A DNA stretch of 64,000 bases from Sordariomycetes sp. S80-01Y (taxonomy: Eukaryota; Ascomycota; Sordariomycetes). Made by a program: the position numbers and the translations under genes. The DNA lies in the NCBI GenBank assembly GCA_037042185.1, contig JAXQJY010000021.1, positions 868,001 through 932,000 on the forward strand, written 5' to 3'. The notes beneath the pieces were generated by a model. It had not been told where the DNA came from. It worked only from the letters and a program-made list of their open reading frames with translations, and ran no database searches. Shown here one piece after another: positions 12,603 through 22,875 of this stretch; position 1 is the first letter of the stretch; each line of letters starts with the position of its first letter.

Positions 12603-14735
12603 TCACTCCTCGATGGTATCCTCCCTTCCAGCCCCAGCTCGTCTTCCCCCAACCTTGTCCCCAACAGCTGTGCTGGCGCCCTTGTCCTCGCTATCGTCGC
12701 CGGCCAGCAGGCTGCCCTGCCTCGTAGTGTCTTCGGCGCTGCTCTTCTCCTCCTCGCCGTCGGGCGGCACCTCGCCGCCGCCCCAGGCGCCGCCGATGCC
12801 CTCCATAGTGAAGGGGCTAGCGGTCGGCGCGTCCAGCACGGCCAGCTCCTCAGGCCGCAGGAACTTGGGCAGAAGCAGCGCCCGGATGGGGATCAGGGCG
12901 ATGATGAAGACGGGGAAGCCGACGGCCGCGATGGTCTGCGTGATGGCGAAGGTCGCTGCGAAGCCCAGGATCTCGATGCCGACGAAGATCCAGATGGCCG
13001 AGCGGCGCTTGATGCGGTACAGGTCGGCGGTCTCGGGGGTGAGGTTCTTGTCGCGGCACAGGAATAGGAGCTTGGTGGTGATGCCGTTCCCTTCCAGGGC
13101 CTGGATGCCCATGACGAAGAAAAGACCCGCCAGGACACCGTGGGGGATCAGATGCAGCACCACCAACAGGGGGCCGCTCATGGTCCCGAGGGTGAGCAGC
13201 CCCTGGGCGAGGTTGCTGACCCTCTGCTCGACGACGTGTGTGCGTTCAAACGCGTACTCGCCCTTGTCCTCGCCCTTCTCGTCGAGCTTCCGCACGGGTT
13301 TGGTGACGCAGAGCGATTCGGTGTGGAAGGGCGCCTGGGGAATGAGGCCGTTGGGGAAGGGCAGGCCGAGGATGCCCGCCACGCCTGTCGTGAGGCCGAG
13401 GAGGAAGATGTCCCAGTGGAAGCCCGCTGGTTTCCGAAGGGGGAACTCGCTGCCCTGGGCGATCAAGGACGACACTAGGCCGCGTTAGCTGAAGGGACAT
13501 TGACGAAAAGGATAAATGCACTCACCGTTATGATCGAACCAGAAGAGGACAGTAAGGAGCACAGCGAACGGCAAGGCTAGGAAAATGTCCCCCACACTCA
13601 GCTCCCAGAACTTGACCAGCCAATCTCTCTCCTGGTTCGTCGGCATGAAGGCGATGCTGGTCGGTAACACCTCGAGCTCAACCTCCCTCATCCGGCCAAT
13701 ATGCACAAAGCCCGTGAAGAAGACAATTGTCAACGGCGTGCCGTAGTCTTTCAACAGCACGCGAATCCAGTGCCTGAAGAGGGACGAGGTGCCCACCACG
13801 CCGGCCAAGTATGCGAAGATGAGGACCAGAAGCGCGATGACGATGGACAGGTAGAAGGACGCGCCGTGGCCGAGGCGATCGAGGACCTCGACACCCTTCT
13901 GGAGATAGATGAAGGCAACGTAGAAGCCGAAGATATCGCAGGGAAAGCGCGTCACCCAGCGAAGCCAGTTGCACGAGTTTGTGACGGCGAGGATCCAATG
14001 GAGAATGAGGGACCATCTGGGACGTGTCAGTAAGAAAGGGGGGGTAAAGGGGTAAAGGGGTAGAGGGGAGCTAACATTCCGATCCAGGCCATGAAGCCGA
14101 TATAGTTGACACCGGTCGGTTCTATGATGTCGTAGACGGTGCTGCACGGTTAGCCCTCAGTCCTCGAGCCTTAGTATAGTGGTAGACGAACTAGTTGAAG
14201 ACGGTGATAGGCCCTGCGTTTCTGTTAGCAGTGGAGAGGGTCCGCGTTTTGGTATCAAGCATACCTGTTACGCCTACGATAACAATGGGCTGAGCCGCGA
14301 AGAGCGAAAAGACGACCGCTCCCAGGACAGAAGCAAGCAGTGTTTCGTTAACACCGTATTCCGTGCCTATCCTCTGAAACATGTCCAACGAGAAGGCCAA
14401 TGCTGGTAGGATGCTGGCCACATGTTAGCGATCCGCCCAGACAAATCATGCCTGAGAATCACGTCCTCAAGATGTCGACGTCCTTGGAGAGGTGCAGAAG
14501 AGAGAGCGAGAGCTTACTTGGCAAAGTACATGTATACCGTGGCGGGTACAACTCTATAGTCCCAGGCATCGACCCAGTCGCTCACATAGTAGGGCACTCT
14601 CCTCCTCAGATCATTGATCATGCCGCGGAAGGGATGGACTTTCCACCACTTGTCCGTCTTGACGCTCCCAGGAGGGCCCTGCGCCTCAGGATCCTGGAGC
14701 GAAGCCATCGCAGGGTCTGTAGCAGCGGTAGCCAT
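12603..14735 (-). CDS. Bor1-type boron/anion exchanger (SLC4 family)
   Basis: Plasma-membrane anion transporter of the SLC4/bicarbonate-transporter superfamily; fungal members (yeast Bor1) export borate. Six exons on the minus strand: 14518-14735, 14265-14413, 14192-14213 (only 22 nt), 14076-14141, 13526-14016, 12603-13474; all introns are GT-AG and the reading frame closes to 605 aa (yeast Bor1 is of similar size). Diagnostic stretches are PFRGMINDLRRRVPYY and VYMYFANILPALAFSLDMF near the N-terminus, VGVTGPITVFNYTVYDII across exons 2-4, and FPNGLIPQAPFHTESL in exon 6, with about ten hydrophobic segments. The C-terminal 80 residues are hydrophilic and Gly/Asp/Glu-rich. Substrate (borate) is inferred from family only. 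Confidence 0.92.
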
Positions 14736-14991
14736 GTCGAAGGTCGCTGTATCCGGAAGTGTTTATCCAGAAAGCAATGCAAAGAAAGCAGGAACGCGCA
14801 TCAACAAGCAACAGGCAAAGGAATGAACATGTCTGAGCCTTAAATCTCTAGTAAGAAGCAGGCCGTACGTATCCAAGGGGCAAAACCCACGGACAACCAG
14901 ACGAGGAGAGGGTTCAAGAGGTGGCGACGGGCGGGAATCGATCAGCAAGAGAAGTTATTATGGGTAGCCCGCGAGTAAGGAGGACTCCTTT

Positions 14992-14998
14992 ATTATAT
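14992..14998 (-). promoter_or_regulatory. TATA-like element for the Bor1-type gene
   Basis: On the minus strand this reads TATAATA, followed downstream by about 250 nt of leader before the transporter ATG at 14735. Position and sequence fit a core promoter; no start site is known. Confidence 0.35.
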
Positions 14999-15471
14999 CT
15001 CCCCCGTCCACCCCATCATCCACCACGCATCGGGACTAGCCCGGCATAAAAGTGTCTTGACTGCCACCCGCAGGGCCGAACGGCGCACGGCGCACGGCGT
15101 CTCCTCTCTCACCTTCTCCAACTGTGCGACGTCAAGGAACGACAGCCGAGGAAAGGCTGTGAGCAGGAGAACTTTGGCGCACGAGGCTCGAGCTTATTAG
15201 TCCGGCCGGCGGGGACCACTCCCACCCCCCACGAAAGCTACGGGGACAGGAAGAGCGGAACATCCCCTGCCCAATGGTAGGGGCTAGTCGGAAATAAATC
15301 TCGTAAATCTGCGAATCATCGTTGAGGGATTGCTGGCAATAAACAGAAAACTCGACCCAGATCGGATGTGACGGTTTTTTTTTTGCTGACTGATGCGTCC
15401 CCTACGGAGGGTCCAACGAGGCTTAAAAGGCAAAGAGAGCCTTCTGGGTGGATGATGTCAGCTGCAGCGCC

Positions 15472-15530
15472 TATAAGTCCCCTAGTCGCTTCTCTGCTCT
15501 GAAACCCTCTTCCCCCCCAACATCTACCAT
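15472..15530 (+). promoter_or_regulatory. Promoter-like block without an evident gene
   Basis: TATAAG at 15472-15477 is followed by a strongly pyrimidine-rich tract (about 15488-15515, including a run of C) and CATCTACCATTCTACAG-like sequence, the layout of a strong filamentous-fungal core promoter and leader. The first ATG downstream (15583) opens a frame of only 20 codons, and no larger gene follows before the afg3 3' end. It may drive a non-coding transcript or be fortuitous. Confidence 0.3.
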
Positions 15531-16606
15531 TCTACAGTCCCAAAGAACGAAAGCAGCACCGTGATCTCACTCTGAGGCGGCGATGAAGAGGATACCCGAA
15601 AGGAAAAAATTACAAAATCTGCTCATCATCCATCGGCCGCCATGATGTCGCCTCGTCCAAACACATCCCTAGCATCCTCATACCAAACCAGGACCCCGGC
15701 GGATGCCCAGCCAGGAACTTTCTAAGCCAATCATGTTGCACCATTACGATCCCGGAGCCTCTCCTCCTGACGGGTCTAGAGACGCTGTTTGACATCAAAG
15801 AGCAACAACCCGTGCCATGCCATCTGATTATTGGCGGGCATCGATGCACACATCGCATCATGTACTCACCGGTGCATACGGCTGAGGTTTCGCTGTTCTG
15901 GGCGCGAATGTGAGCCGCCACCTGCCGGCGCATGTGCATCTCCCGAGTATGGAGTACCGAGTATGATTACCTACCTCCCCTACGGAGCCCGGGACGGGCT
16001 TCGTTGCGCTACTTACCTAAGGTGCCTAGGGAACTAACCTCACTTTAGTGTCCGTCCCGAGTCTTACGAGTCAAACCCCACCACTACGCGCGGGTGACTG
16101 TGACAGGGACACGGAGACACGGACGCTGTTCGTAGTACTTCTCCCACTTCGCGCAACTTCCTATCTTCAGCACTGAGAGGTGATCTTGAAATATAGTACA
16201 TGTTACAGTACAGTAGCTTCTAATACCCCATTCCCTCCGCTTGTCACCCTCGGGCCCGTCCCCAGGATGCACATACCTAATTTACAAAGTGAGAATCTGT
16301 GCCGCGCCCCGCGGGATATCTATATGAGTTGAGAGCAAGAAACTTTTGTCTTCGAATCTTGTGTTATCCTGTTGACGTCGTCCCGCTCCCTACCGACCAT
16401 TCCGGCGCGCGTTCAATGTTCCCGTCCCGCTGGGAACCTATCTCATGGCTCCTTGTCACGCTCGGAACTTTGCTCCACTCCGTCGGGCGCCCAATCGCTT
16501 GCCCTCCTCAAGTTCCTAGGTTCAACGGTCGTACGACCTTCCCTTGGGCACGACATCGCTCTTCAGCTTGCGACGCCAATGCTAAGTCGTCTCCCTTTTG
16601 GAAACT

Positions 16607-19395
16607 TCACCTCCGTGAGTCCTCATGGGGTAGCTCCTTGAAGGCGGGTGCCGGTGTGCCCTGGTCTGGGTTGTCCGTCTCGGCTGGGTTGGGCGGTTGA
16701 CCCTTGTCTGCGCTGTCGCCGCCAAAGTACTTCTCGAATTCCTCGTGGTTGTCGCCGAAGGGCCGCTTGCCGAGAATGCGAACCAGATCGTCGCGCACTA
16801 GCATCTCCTTCTTGAGCAACTCCTCAGCGACCAAGCCCACCTCGGTCTTCTTCTCCGTCAGAAGGTCCTTGCATCGCTGGTAGGCTTCGTTGACGATCCG
16901 CGTCACCTCCTCATCGATTCTCACCGCAGTCGCCTCAGAGTGACCCTTGTGCGGCGAGTTCGGGTCGTCTTCGTAGTGGACGGGGCCGAGCTTATCTGAC
17001 ATACCCCAGTCCTTGACCATCTTGCGTGCCATTTGCGATACTTTCTTGAAGTCGTCGCTGGCGCCCGACGTTACAGTAGGGAAGTGGAGTTCCTCGGATA
17101 TGCGGCCTCCCAAGGTCATGGCCATGCGATCCATGAGCTGTCTCGTACTCATCAGGTAGGCATCCTGCGGTAGGTATTGGGCGTAACCCAGAGCACCTTG
17201 TCCTCGGGGAATGATCGAAACCTTCAGCAACGGGTCGGCGTGTTCCAAGAACCATCCACAGATGGCGTGGCCGGCCTCGTGGTAGGCCACCGTCTTCTTC
17301 TCTTCTGGCCGAAGCACCAACGACTTGCGCTCCAGTCCACCGATGACGCGCTCAATGGCCTGCTCGAAGTGAATCATCTTCACGTCCTCGGCATTAGCTC
17401 GGGCCGCTGTTTGTTGTTAGCTAAAAGTCAGACAAGGCTTTCGGTGTGTAGTGACTCACCAATCAAGGCAGCCTCATTGACAACGTTGGAAATATCAGCA
17501 CCGGAGAAACCGGGCGTCAAGGTCGAGAGACGGCCAACGAGGTGTTCATGGTCCTCCTTTGTAATGATCTTCTTGAGGTACACCTGGAAGATTTCCTTGC
17601 GGCCCTTCATAGTGGGACGGTCGCAGTGAATGTGCCTGTCGAAACGACCCGGACGCATCAAGGCATCATCCAAGATTTCCGGTCGGTTCGTACCAGCAAG
17701 CACGACAACCTGCTCCCGCGTGTTGAATCCGTCCATCTCCGTCAGGATCTGGTTGAGGGTAGATTCACGCTCATCGTTGCCGCCCGAGAACCTACCGCTC
17801 CCAGAACGAGAGCGACCGATGGCATCGATTTCGTCAATGAAAATGATGCATGGAGCGTTCTTGCGACCCTCAGCAAACAAGTCTCGTACTCTCGACGGGC
17901 CAACACCGACGAACATCTCCACGAACTCCGAGCCGCTGACGCTGAAGAAGGGCACACCAGACTCGCCCGCGGTGGCCTTGGCCAGCAGAGTTTTACCAGT
18001 ACCTGGGGGTCCGGCCAGAATAGCCCCGCGGGGGATTTTTGCACCCAGCTTCTCGAACTTTTGAGGGTTCTTCAAGAACGAGACGAACTCGGTAACCTCC
18101 ACCTTAGCTTCATCCAACCCCGCAACATCAGCGAACTTGACCTTGACCGAAGACTCGGCGTTGAACTTCTTGGCCTTGCTCTTGCCTATGCTGAACATGC
18201 CACCACCGCCTCCGCCGCGGCCCATGGCGCGTTGTGTCCACACGATCAACCCAATGAACAACAGCGTAGGCCCAAATGCGAGGAAAAGATTGCCCAGAGT
18301 GCTGCCGCCGGCTTCGTAGCTCACGGGGATCCGGTCTTGCGGTGGAATGTTGAGCTCCGCTTGAGCCTCGCGCAGGTTCGCCTCAAAAGACTCCGCGGAC
18401 CCAACGGTGAAGTATAGAGAGTTGCCACCCTGCTGCGACTGTGCGTCGGGGTGCAGCTCAATGCGGACGTTATGACCCTCAACCACAAACTTCTTGACGA
18501 GCCCCTTGTACAGATAGTTCATCTTTGCTTCTTGCCATGTGATCTGCTGTCGGGTTCCAGATCCGGTGAAGTACTCCCATGCCCAGATCATGGACAGAAT
18601 GATGATGATAGACTGGATACTCTCCATCCAGCTGCCTGTTGGTCCCGGTGGTGGTGGTGACGATGACCCGCCTTTTTGTGATGAATCCTTGTCTTGCTTA
18701 GCTTGCTGTTGGCCATCTTCCGTCTTGTTCTCGTTGGACTTTGATTGCTCGGAACCGTCGAAGTACTTTGATCCCTTGTTGGAGGTTTGCTCTTCGGCTT
18801 CTCGCTGTGCGAAAGCCGATGCCATCTGAATCATTACACGCAGCATCTGAGCCTTGTCGACCATCGATAGATTCTGTCCGCTCATCCTTTTTTGCAGAAG
18901 ATCGCGGGCTTGCCTGGGAACCCCTTCTACCCGAATCTCCTTCAGGACCTGTTGGAAAGTCTCTTGCTGAGCTGGCGGTAAGGTCTCGCCGAAGCGCACA
19001 AATACCTTGATCTCCTCTTCTGTGAGATGAACCCAGCCCTCCCGAAGTGGTGGCGCTGCAGGTTCTTTCTTGGGATCTTCCGGCGTTCCATCTGATTGCT
19101 CCGGCTCTTTCACATTTTCCTTGCCCTCTTGATCCTTCGCTTCTGAAGCCTGTGGATCTGAAGCCTTTGAACCCACATCAGACTTCTTCTTGTCGTTGTC
19201 GTTCTCGGGATCTTGATTTGGCTTCGGCGAGTTCGTTGCGAAAGGCCGCCATGGTGTAGTGCTTCGAAGTGATGAAACCGCGGGAGCTATTGACCGAGCC
19301 AATATCGGCGACTGCGCTGTTCTCGAGAGCCTCAGAGGCTGAGACACTCGGGCAAGCCGCGCGATCTGGCTCGACTGCCGCAGGAGCCGCGACAT
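16607..19395 (-). CDS. afg3: Mitochondrial m-AAA protease subunit, Afg3 type
   Basis: ATP-dependent zinc metalloprotease of the inner mitochondrial membrane, active on the matrix side in membrane-protein quality control and maturation of ribosomal protein bL32m. Two exons, 17460-19395 and 16607-17406 (intron 53 nt), give 911 aa. Order of parts: Arg/Ser-rich mitochondrial presequence (1-55); charged low-complexity stretch; two membrane segments, about 255-275 ([15 protein letters not shown]) and 375-392; AAA domain with Walker A GPPGTGKT at 462-469, Walker [10 protein letters not shown] near 515-523 and the second-region-of-homology Arg; M41 peptidase with the zinc site HEAGH at 688-692. The peptidase stretch [21 protein letters not shown] closely resembles yeast Afg3. 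Whether the fungus also has a separate Yta12 cannot be judged here. Confidence 0.95.
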
Positions 19396-19947
19396 GGTGA
19401 AGATGGCGGCGACGATCGAGACGCGGGTGCGCCGGTGACGGAGGTATTAGGTCGATTCGCAGGGAACCGCAGTATATCGTGCGGTGTTGGTTGATGAAGC
19501 TCGACGGCTTGAGAGAAAACAAATTATGAAGTAGTCATCCGATGGTGGTGCGGCTTAAGTATCCAGCGCCACATGCGGTGGTTAAACGATGACACCACGA
19601 CGAAGCAAAAGTTGGAGGTCGAAAGCTGCAGGTGGATCCCAACCTCGCTAGCTCAATCGACAGGTCACGTGTGTCCCCAAGAGCTCGGATTTCGGAAGCG
19701 ATGACTCTAAATCCGTGCAGGAAGTCATGAAATGCTTTCTTTTCGGAGTTTCGTACAATATTGAGGGCTTTCGAATACTGAGTACTAACTTGTCGGGGAC
19801 GAAGGGCAGTCCACAATGCGTTGCACAGCGTAGGCTGTCCTACATCCAACGGTCGACCGACGCCGAGCTTGTTCCAGTCCAGTCCCGACCATACGTCAGC
19901 ATGTTGCCTACGGTGTACATATCTGCATGCTCTCGAGGCCGAAAGTT
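19396..19947. other. Intergenic, afg3 promoter and methyltransferase 3' flank
   Basis: 552 bp between two minus-strand genes. A 138-codon open frame (19535-19951) overlaps the stop region of the upstream gene and shows no domain. I see no clear TATA box or other element. Confidence 0.5.
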
Positions 19948-21054
19948 TCAAATATCACGTTTGATTACAATGCATCGAACATGACCGCTCCCCTTGATTG
20001 GCACCGTAACATCTTTGCTCTCTTTTCGAGAAATCAGAAAATGACGAAACTCTTCTTCGTCTGGCTCCAAATCCGGCCAGTCCCTCCAAACCTCCATGCG
20101 TGCTTGCGCGGAGAATTTGTGCTTCGCGCAGTACTCAATGACACGTCTGGCTTGATTTCGGTCACCAATCTCGAGCAGGATGACCTTTGGCTGCAAAGTC
20201 TCGGCGACATCCAGCAGTCTGCCATAGAAGATATCTTCCGCGTGCAAACCGGGGGGTGGTTGAGGCAAGTGCTTGCCAGGGACCAGAGCAAGACGCGGTT
20301 CGTGACGTTTTACAGACAGACCCAGCTGTCCGCGTCCATGGTGCCATACGTCCTCGGCAATATAGGGAGGGTTAGAAATGAGAACGTCCCAGGCTGAAAT
20401 CCCCAGAGCCTGTATACTCTGATCATCAAACACATCAGCATGAGTGAAGTTAAGACACTGCTCTTCCGTAGGCGGACGCATGTGACCTTGTTGAATATTC
20501 CGAGCGACATTGGATTGCGCAAGGTCCAAAGCCTTAGTAGAAACGTCGATCCCTCGTATGTCGAGCGTCTTGACAACCGTTTGCAATTCAGCAAAAAGTA
20601 GGAGCGGGATGCATCCTGTACCGGTGCAAAAGTCGACAATCCTAAGCTGTTCGGGAGACGCAGCTGGTCGACCCAGCAATCGACCGTCTCTCAAGAGATC
20701 CAAGAGGTGACAAACGTAAGCCTCAGTCTCTGGCCTTGGAATGAGCACACCTGGAGCGCATTTGATGTCCAGGGTACCGAACGGTTGTGAGCCTAAGAGA
20801 TACTGTAAAGGCTCGCCTTGGCCACGCCGATGACAAAGCTGGAGCAAGCGGTGTCGACTCTTTCCATGCCGATTTGCCGCGTCGACGTGTTGTCTAATCC
20901 ATCTCAACTCGTTCTTTGCCGAGTCCAGGTCGCGACATGCTGGGAGGAGCGTTCTCAGCTCAGGTGAGATGTTGAAAGCGCGTCGGAGGATCTGAGGAGG
21001 GAGTCGTGGCATTGATGACGACCAACATGGCCTGTCGCAAACCAAGGGTTCCAA
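19948..21054 (-). CDS. mtq1: Release-factor glutamine methyltransferase, HemK/PrmC family (Mtq1-like)
   Basis: SAM-dependent enzyme that N5-methylates the glutamine of the GGQ motif of peptide-chain release factors; Mtq1 is the mitochondrial version. A single uninterrupted exon of 368 codons. The N-terminal PrmC helical domain is followed by the family stretch EPLQYLLGSQPFGTLDIKC, VLIPRPETE, the SAM-binding loop IVDFCTGTGCIPLLL, and the catalytic NPPY motif at residues 228-231. Two in-frame starts exist: Met1 and Met15. The sequence from Met15 (MPRLPPQILRRAFNIS) is Arg-rich and amphipathic like a mitochondrial presequence, so translation may begin there. The gene is a tandem minus-strand neighbour of afg3 and divergent to rpb11. 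Mitochondrial rather than cytosolic (Mtq2) identity rests on sequence layout and is an inference. Confidence 0.88.
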   Translation of the reverse strand: MEPLVCDRPCWSSSMPRLPPQILRRAFNISPELRTLLPACRDLDSAKNELRWIRQHVDAANRHGKSRHRLLQLCHRRGQGEPLQYLLGSQPFGTLDIKCAPGVLIPRPETEAYVCHLLDLLRDGRLLGRPAASPEQLRIVDFCTGTGCIPLLLFAELQTVVKTLDIRGIDVSTKALDLAQSNVARNIQQGHMRPPTEEQCLNFTHADVFDDQSIQALGISAWDVLISNPPYIAEDVWHHGRGQLGLSVKRHEPRLALVPGKHLPQPPPGLHAEDIFYGRLLDVAETLQPKVILLEIGDRNQARRVIEYCAKHKFSAQARMEVWRDWPDLEPDEEEFRHFLISRKESKDVTVPIKGSGHVRCIVIKRDI

Positions 21055-21453
21055 GTTCTTCCAATGATATTAAAAGAAAGAGATGTTGTCGATTTCTGAA
21101 TGGGGGGCCCTTGAAACGAGTCTGACAGTGTGGAGGTACAGTCGAGTAGGTAGCCGGTCAACTGGGCCTAACAAGATGTTGTTCGTCGCTAACGACGGAT
21201 CCACAAAAAAAGCATTGACGCTATCTCAGTCGTGACCTGCACATCCCTTTCAACCTCATCCTCTTTGCTTCATGTCACATCTCTAGCTGCCGCCACACCT
21301 TTTCGCTCCACGCCATATCACATTCTTGAAATCGCTTTATTATACTTACCTGGTGCACTTGCTCTTGCACGACTCAGGGGTTACGACTGCCCGATCTCGC
21401 TCCGCCGTTCAACCATTCGATTGCCAGGCTAAAGAAGGCGCAAAGGCTTCATC
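21055..21453. promoter_or_regulatory. Divergent promoter region (mtq1 / rpb11)
   Basis: 399 bp between start codons of oppositely oriented genes. The plus-strand half contains a CT-rich stretch (about 21226-21330), common in front of fungal start sites. No clear TATA box at a usable distance. Confidence 0.45.
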
Positions 21454-22566
21454 ATGAACGCGCCCGATAGGTGAGTCACGCGGCTTTTACATGAAACTGC
21501 GAACTTCGTTTGGTCTTCAAAAACTTTTCGCCGGCGTGAGCGGGTTCGAGCAGCACATGGGTAGCGGTTGTTGGAAGGCTTGATGAGTTTGCGAAAACCA
21601 TGCCACGATTTGAAGCATGCATTCGCTTCTCGCCGTCAACGGCCTTGATGGTGGTTCTTCTCAAAACACACCTGGCGATCAAAGATCCAGGGACGAACCC
21701 GGCTAGCAAAGGGGGCACATGCAGGACTGGCAGGCGCATACAGTGGTGACTGCCCTCCCACGGCGCCTGTCGTTTCAACGGACACTCACCGGGCCACAGT
21801 ACCAAGCTGTGGCTTTTCTTTGCCATGCCTGCCTTCTTTCTTTCTTCATCCCGTCACCAGGTTACCTCTTGCCCAACCCATATAAAATTCGCCTATGCTG
21901 CTCTGCTCCCTCCCTTAGGTAGAGGATCTCAGCGGCGTCTCCCTTAACACTACCTTACTACACCACAAAGTCTTACCGATCACCTGCGCCAAGATGGCCT
22001 ACTGCAACTCCAAACACTACAATCTCGCCGACGACCCGTATTCCAAACCACATACCTCAAAGACAGTTGCGCTGAGCCTGTACTGACAATCGCAGATTCG
22101 AGCTCTTCTTGCTCAACGATGGAGAGAAGAGAATCGAGGAGAATGTATACTCAGGTAAGCTACGGCCTGGATCGACCAATGGACTGTGCTGATCAAGTGC
22201 AAGGGATGTCCAATACCTCGGACTTTGTTCTGAAGAAGGAGGATCACACACTCGGCAATTTGCTATCCGAGCATCTCAAGATGCACCCCAATGTTTATAT
22301 GGCTGGGTACAAGCGTATGTTTCTCTTCACTTCAATTCATGATTCAGCGCTGATTTTTTTTAACTGCAGTCGGTCACCCCAACGTCCCTGAGTTGTTTAT
22401 TCGAGTCCAGACGGATGGTGTACTTTCACCTCGGGACGTATTCACGTCGACGTGTGAGAAGCTCATCCAACAGCTCGACCAACTTCATCAAGAGTTTACA
22501 CGGGAATGGGAGTTGCGCCGTATCACGATGGCGGGAGAACAGGGGAACATGCAGAACGGAGCTTAG
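21454..22566 (+). CDS. rpb11: RNA polymerase II subunit Rpb11
   Basis: Rpb11 pairs with Rpb3 (an alpha-like heterodimer) in the nuclear RNA polymerase II core. Four exons: 21454-21470, 22096-22154, 22204-22314, 22370-22566; product 127 aa, close to yeast Rpb11 (120 aa). Exon 1 encodes only MNAPDR, which joined to exon 2 gives MNAPDRFELFLLNDGEKRI, the near-invariant Rpb11 N-terminus. Exon 3 carries FVLKKEDHTLGNLLSEHL, the alpha-dimerisation signature, and exon 4 the C-terminal helix ending EWELRRI. Introns 2 and 3 are about 50 nt but intron 1 is 623 nt, exceptional for this window; it carries a separate promoter-like block and a possible in-frame alternative first exon (21994-22037), listed separately. 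Converges on lsm5 with 309 bp between stops. Confidence 0.95.
21881..22037 (+). promoter_or_regulatory. rpb11: Possible internal promoter and alternative first exon of rpb11
   Basis: Inside intron 1 of rpb11 lie TATAAAA (21881-21887), a CT-rich stretch, and an ATG at 21994 in good context (GCCAAGATGGCC). From this ATG 44 nt (21994-22037) end at a GT donor (gtattc, weak); splicing to the same exon-2 acceptor at 22095 would remove 58 nt, with a TACTGAC branch-like site at 22081-22087, and keep the Rpb11 frame, replacing MNAPDR by a 15-residue start MAYCNSKHYNLADDP. If unspliced, the frame stops at 22086 after 30 codons. The arrangement is seen in sequence; use of the exon is inferred. Confidence 0.4.
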
Positions 22567-22875
22567 GTGGCAGAATCACATGGGTGGCAGTCTGGTTCAC
22601 CCCTTCGGGCTTTTGGCGCTGGGGCGTAGGGTATGCTTATTGCAACGGCTTATGGCTGTTTATCTCAATTTTGTAGGAAATGACACTCTGATGCTGTCGA
22701 ACCCGTGCTGCTAGTATGAGGCAGTACGATCCTATGATATTTGTCCCAGGCACGAGAGACTGTGTGAAGACGTCCACAATTTAGGTTCAGCTCGTATAGC
22801 TGGCTCTTCATTGTTTATCGGTACTACAAGCCCTGGGTCTGTTCAATGATTTGGTTTTCGTCTTTGTCCTCATAT
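22567..22875. other. Convergent 3' region of rpb11 and lsm5
   Basis: 309 bp between two facing stop codons, expected to hold both 3' UTRs and polyadenylation signals. Nothing else is seen. Confidence 0.5.

Larger units (their letters stand above)
14736..16606. other. Intergenic region between transporter start and afg3 stop
   Basis: 1.9 kb with no recognisable protein gene. It should hold the minus-strand promoter of the transporter and the afg3 3' end. A second, plus-strand promoter-like block is described separately at about 15472-15530. Small open frames on both strands (133 codons at most) look like chance. Confidence 0.5.

Noticed and set aside
12487-13488. 333-codon plus-strand open frame antisense to the Bor1-type gene
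   Set aside because: It mirrors the GC-rich third codon positions of transporter exon 6; the minus-strand protein has clear family motifs and splice sites, the antisense one has none.
17542-18417. 291-codon plus-strand frame antisense to afg3
   Set aside because: Shadow of the conserved AAA-domain coding strand; no domain of its own.
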